Assembly (NCBI GenBank): GCA_018268415.1
Contig: JAFDWO010000130.1
Location: 1-42,694 of the forward strand
Direction: 5' to 3'
DNA: 42,694 bases
Source of the DNA: Actinomycetota bacterium
GTDB lineage: Bacteria > Actinomycetota > Thermoleophilia > Solirubrobacterales > 70-9
Positions 41,308 through 42,694 of this stretch are shown here, piece by piece. Made by a program: the position numbers and the translations under genes. The first letter of the stretch is position 1; each line of letters starts with the position of its first letter. The notes beneath the pieces are model-generated. The model made no database searches. It was not told where the DNA came from and saw only the letters and a program-made list of their open reading frames with translations.

Positions 41308-41434
41308 GATGTGGGTCTGTTCAACGATCGCGTGAGGAATCCTTTTTGCTCGACGGATGATCGAGCGGTCTGTCGGTACGCCCGACCTTCCCTCCCCGAG
41401 CTTGCATCCGGGCAGGCCGGGTAGCTTCACGCCG

Positions 41435-41983
41435 ATGGCACGGCTCCTCTACTCGGCGGCGATGTCGCTGGACGGCTTCATCGCCGGGCCCGGCGGGGAT
41501 ATGCAGTGGCTGGGGCGCTTCATGGGTGGGCCCACGGATGAGGCTGCCGCGGCGCTGCCGGAGAGGGTGGGGGCGCTGTTGGTCGGGCGGCGCACCTGGG
41601 GCGGCGATGATCCCAACCGGGGGGACGAGGAGAAGGAAGGCGCCTTCGGCGGCACCTGGCACGGCCCGCAGTTCGTCGTCACCCACGATCCGCCCGCGTC
41701 TTCACCGCCCGACGTCACCTTCGAGACCGACCTCGCCCGGGCGATCGCCGCGGCTCGCGCGGCGGCGGGGGAGAAGTACGTCTGCGTCCTCGGCGCCGAG
41801 GTGGCGCGGGGCTGCCTTGAGCTGGGTGAGCTCGACGAGGTGGTCACCTACGTCGAGCCGATCCTGCTCGGCGACGGTGTCCGCCTCTTCGACCACCCGG
41901 GCGGGGCGGAGGTCGTGCTGGAGCGGACCGAGGTCGAGGTCGGCCCGACCGCGACCCACCTCTGGTTCCGCGTCGCGCGCTGA
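41435..41983 (+). CDS. Dihydrofolate reductase-like / RibD C-terminal reductase
   Basis: This 182-aa protein is of the RibD C-terminal/DHFR-like NADPH reductase family, opening MARLLYSAAMSLDGFIAGPGGDMQWL and continuing LLVGRRTWGGDDP, TFETDLARAIAAARAAAGEKYVCVLGAEVARGCLELGELDEVVTYVEPILLGDGVRLF. The substrate is unknown; stand-alone members are rarely riboflavin enzymes. ATG 41435 follows TAGCTT (41422-41427) by 7 nt. Its stop overlaps the next ATG (TGATG). Confidence 0.88.
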   Translation: MARLLYSAAMSLDGFIAGPGGDMQWLGRFMGGPTDEAAAALPERVGALLVGRRTWGGDDPNRGDEEKEGAFGGTWHGPQFVVTHDPPASSPPDVTFETDLARAIAAARAAAGEKYVCVLGAEVARGCLELGELDEVVTYVEPILLGDGVRLFDHPGGAEVVLERTEVEVGPTATHLWFRVAR

Positions 41984-42408
41984 TGTGGCTGCAGCGCACG
42001 ATCACCTTCGCGCCGCGCCCGCGGGGCATCCACCTGGTCACCGGTGAGGTCATCGAGGCGTTGCCCGAGCTGCGCGACCTCGGCGTCGGCATGCTCCACC
42101 TGCTGATCCAGCACACCTCGGCCTCGCTGTCTCTGAACGAGAACGCCTCGCCGGAAGTGCGGGCCGACCTCGACGCCTGGCTCGACCGCGCGGTGCCCGA
42201 AAGCGCGCCCTACTGGACCCACACCCTGGAGGGCGACGACGACATGCCCGCCCACGTAAAGGCGGCCCTGATGGGCCCCTCCTTGAGCCTGCCCCTGCGC
42301 GCGGGCCGCCCGGCGCTCGGGACGTGGCAGGGGATCTACCTGTGCGAGCACCGCGATCACGGCGGCGCCCGCTCGGTGGTGGCCACGGCCTGGGGCGAGC
42401 CGGGGTAG
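41983..42408 (+). CDS. YjbQ/UPF0047 family protein
   Basis: This 141-aa protein has the family signature MLHLLIQHTSASLSLNENASPEVRADLDAWLDRAVPE, then HTLEGDDDMPAHVKAALMGPSLSLPL and GTWQGIYLCEHRDHGGARSVVATAWG, holding the conserved His/Asp/Glu residues. YjbQ proteins show weak thiamine-phosphate synthase activity; the true role is open. It is coupled to the upstream reductase. Copy A of the composite element begins immediately after its stop in the same orientation. Confidence 0.9.
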   Translation: MWLQRTITFAPRPRGIHLVTGEVIEALPELRDLGVGMLHLLIQHTSASLSLNENASPEVRADLDAWLDRAVPESAPYWTHTLEGDDDMPAHVKAALMGPSLSLPLRAGRPALGTWQGIYLCEHRDHGGARSVVATAWGEPG

Positions 42409-42504
42409 GGGGCGGGCCTCCGAGGCCCTGGAGCCGGCGCCCGGGGAAGATTCGTGGCCTTCTCGGGCCGGCGCCCGAGGGAAGGGGATGCCACCCCCTC
42501 GAGC

Positions 42505-42521
42505 TGTCGCCCATGGCGACA
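42505..42521 (+). repeat. Small hairpin upstream of H0, copy A
   Basis: TGTCGCC and GGCGACA arms enclose a CAT loop. In copy B the same arms (11970-11986) enclose TGCGG on the plus strand. The spacer between this hairpin and H0 (AGGGATGC) is identical in both copies. Confidence 0.6.
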
Positions 42522-42529
42522 AGGGATGC

Positions 42530-42579
42530 GGCCGTCTCGTCCACGGCCCTGGCAGGCTGTGGCCGTGGCCGAGACGGCC
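42530..42579 (+). repeat. Hairpin H0, copy A
   Basis: The stem is 10 bp plus one mismatch plus 8 bp (GGCCGTCTCG-T-CCACGGCC against its complement). The loop is exactly CTGGCAGGCTGT at 42549-42560. That loop is the exact reverse complement of the H1 loop at 374-385, although the two stems are unrelated. No T-tract follows, so it is not a canonical terminator. Confidence 0.85.
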
Positions 42580-42694
42580 GGGTATGAAAGCGGTGGAGGA
42601 AGGCCCACGGGAAACCCACGGGAGCACCACTGATCCGTCACGGGACCGTCACGGAACGGGGATCCCGTCACGGAGACGTAGGGAACTCCACGCC

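Larger units (their letters stand above)
42409..42694 (+). repeat. Composite palindrome element, copy A, first part
   Basis: This gene-free tail starts right after the YjbQ-family stop codon. It contains a short palindrome with CTCGGGC/GCCCGAG arms (42462-42479), GGGATGNGGCC-type units, a small hairpin (42505-42521), hairpin H0 (42530-42579) and three CGTCACGG boxes at 42636, 42647 and 42666. The same boxes, with the same 11- and 19-nt spacing, occur on the minus strand at 11682-11719. Its last 21 bases equal the first 21 of the window, and the joined sequence continues in the same order as copy B. Confidence 0.8.

Noticed and set aside
42409..42694. Iteron-type plasmid origin
   Set aside because: CGTCACGG boxes look iteron-like, but there is no Rep, Par or mobilisation gene, no AT-rich unwinding tract, and a second copy sits elsewhere in the same window.
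1..42694. tRNA or rRNA genes
   Set aside because: I looked for cloverleaf arms with GTTCGA-type T-loops and conserved rRNA segments and saw none; a dedicated tRNA scan would settle it.

Overview
The window is about 70% GC and codes like an actinobacterium. My best guess is the Thermoleophilia/Solirubrobacterales branch. The grounds are the very high GC, a Gly-X-Y surface protein with an N-terminal Cys domain of a type common in that branch, an ECF42 sigma factor with its DGPF partner, ArsR/SRPBCC pairs, and many start codons placed 6-8 nt after a TANNNT box (leaderless mRNAs). The assignment is an inference. I see no rRNA, tRNA, insertion sequence, phage module, CRISPR array or replication gene.

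Layout. 1-1065 is a gene-free, palindrome-rich region. It is the second half of a composite element whose first half is the last 286 bases of the window; the first and last 21 bases are identical, so the two ends join in register. 1066-10889 holds a secreted phospholipase C, a coupled HAD phosphatase/GH65 phosphorylase pair, two convergent ArsR-SRPBCC modules, a small membrane protein, a formylglycine-generating enzyme and a baeRF-type (eRF1-like) protein. 10890-12233 is a second, inverted copy of the composite element. 12234-24950 carries a cyclic-nucleotide-type phosphodiesterase, a DUF2294 protein, an animal-type transketolase, an N-carbamoylputrescine-amidase-like hydrolase with a zinc-ribbon protein, an AT3-SGNH acyltransferase, an S9 peptidase/beta-carbonic anhydrase pair, an SSAT-like acetyltransferase and the DGPF/ECF42 operon. 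24951-33573 has an OmpR-type regulator, a collagen-like coiled-coil surface protein, an ATP-dependent DNA ligase, several small secreted proteins, a diguanylate cyclase coupled to a PQQ-type sugar dehydrogenase lipoprotein, and a DUF2252 protein. 33574-42408 has an alkylsulfatase, DUF202, a DUF11-repeat surface protein, DUF1254/1214, a membrane protein, and a reductase/YjbQ pair.

The most unusual content is the composite element, about 1.3 kb, present twice. Each copy lies between two convergent genes and starts just after the stop codon of the gene it is co-directional with. Each has ordered palindromes, four CGTCACGG boxes with conserved spacing and two families of degenerate direct repeats. 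Two of its hairpins, H0 and H1, have unrelated stems but 12-nt loops that are exact reverse complements of each other (CTGGCAGGCTGT and ACAGCCTGCCAG), in the same arrangement in both copies. At other positions the stem sequence is replaced completely between copies while self-complementarity is kept. This points to selection on structure. Whether the structure acts as RNA (kissing loops in a long 3' UTR or ncRNA) or as DNA cannot be decided from sequence alone.

Most genes look like ordinary chromosomal metabolism and envelope functions. Short operons are translationally coupled through ATGA, GTGA or TGATG overlaps.
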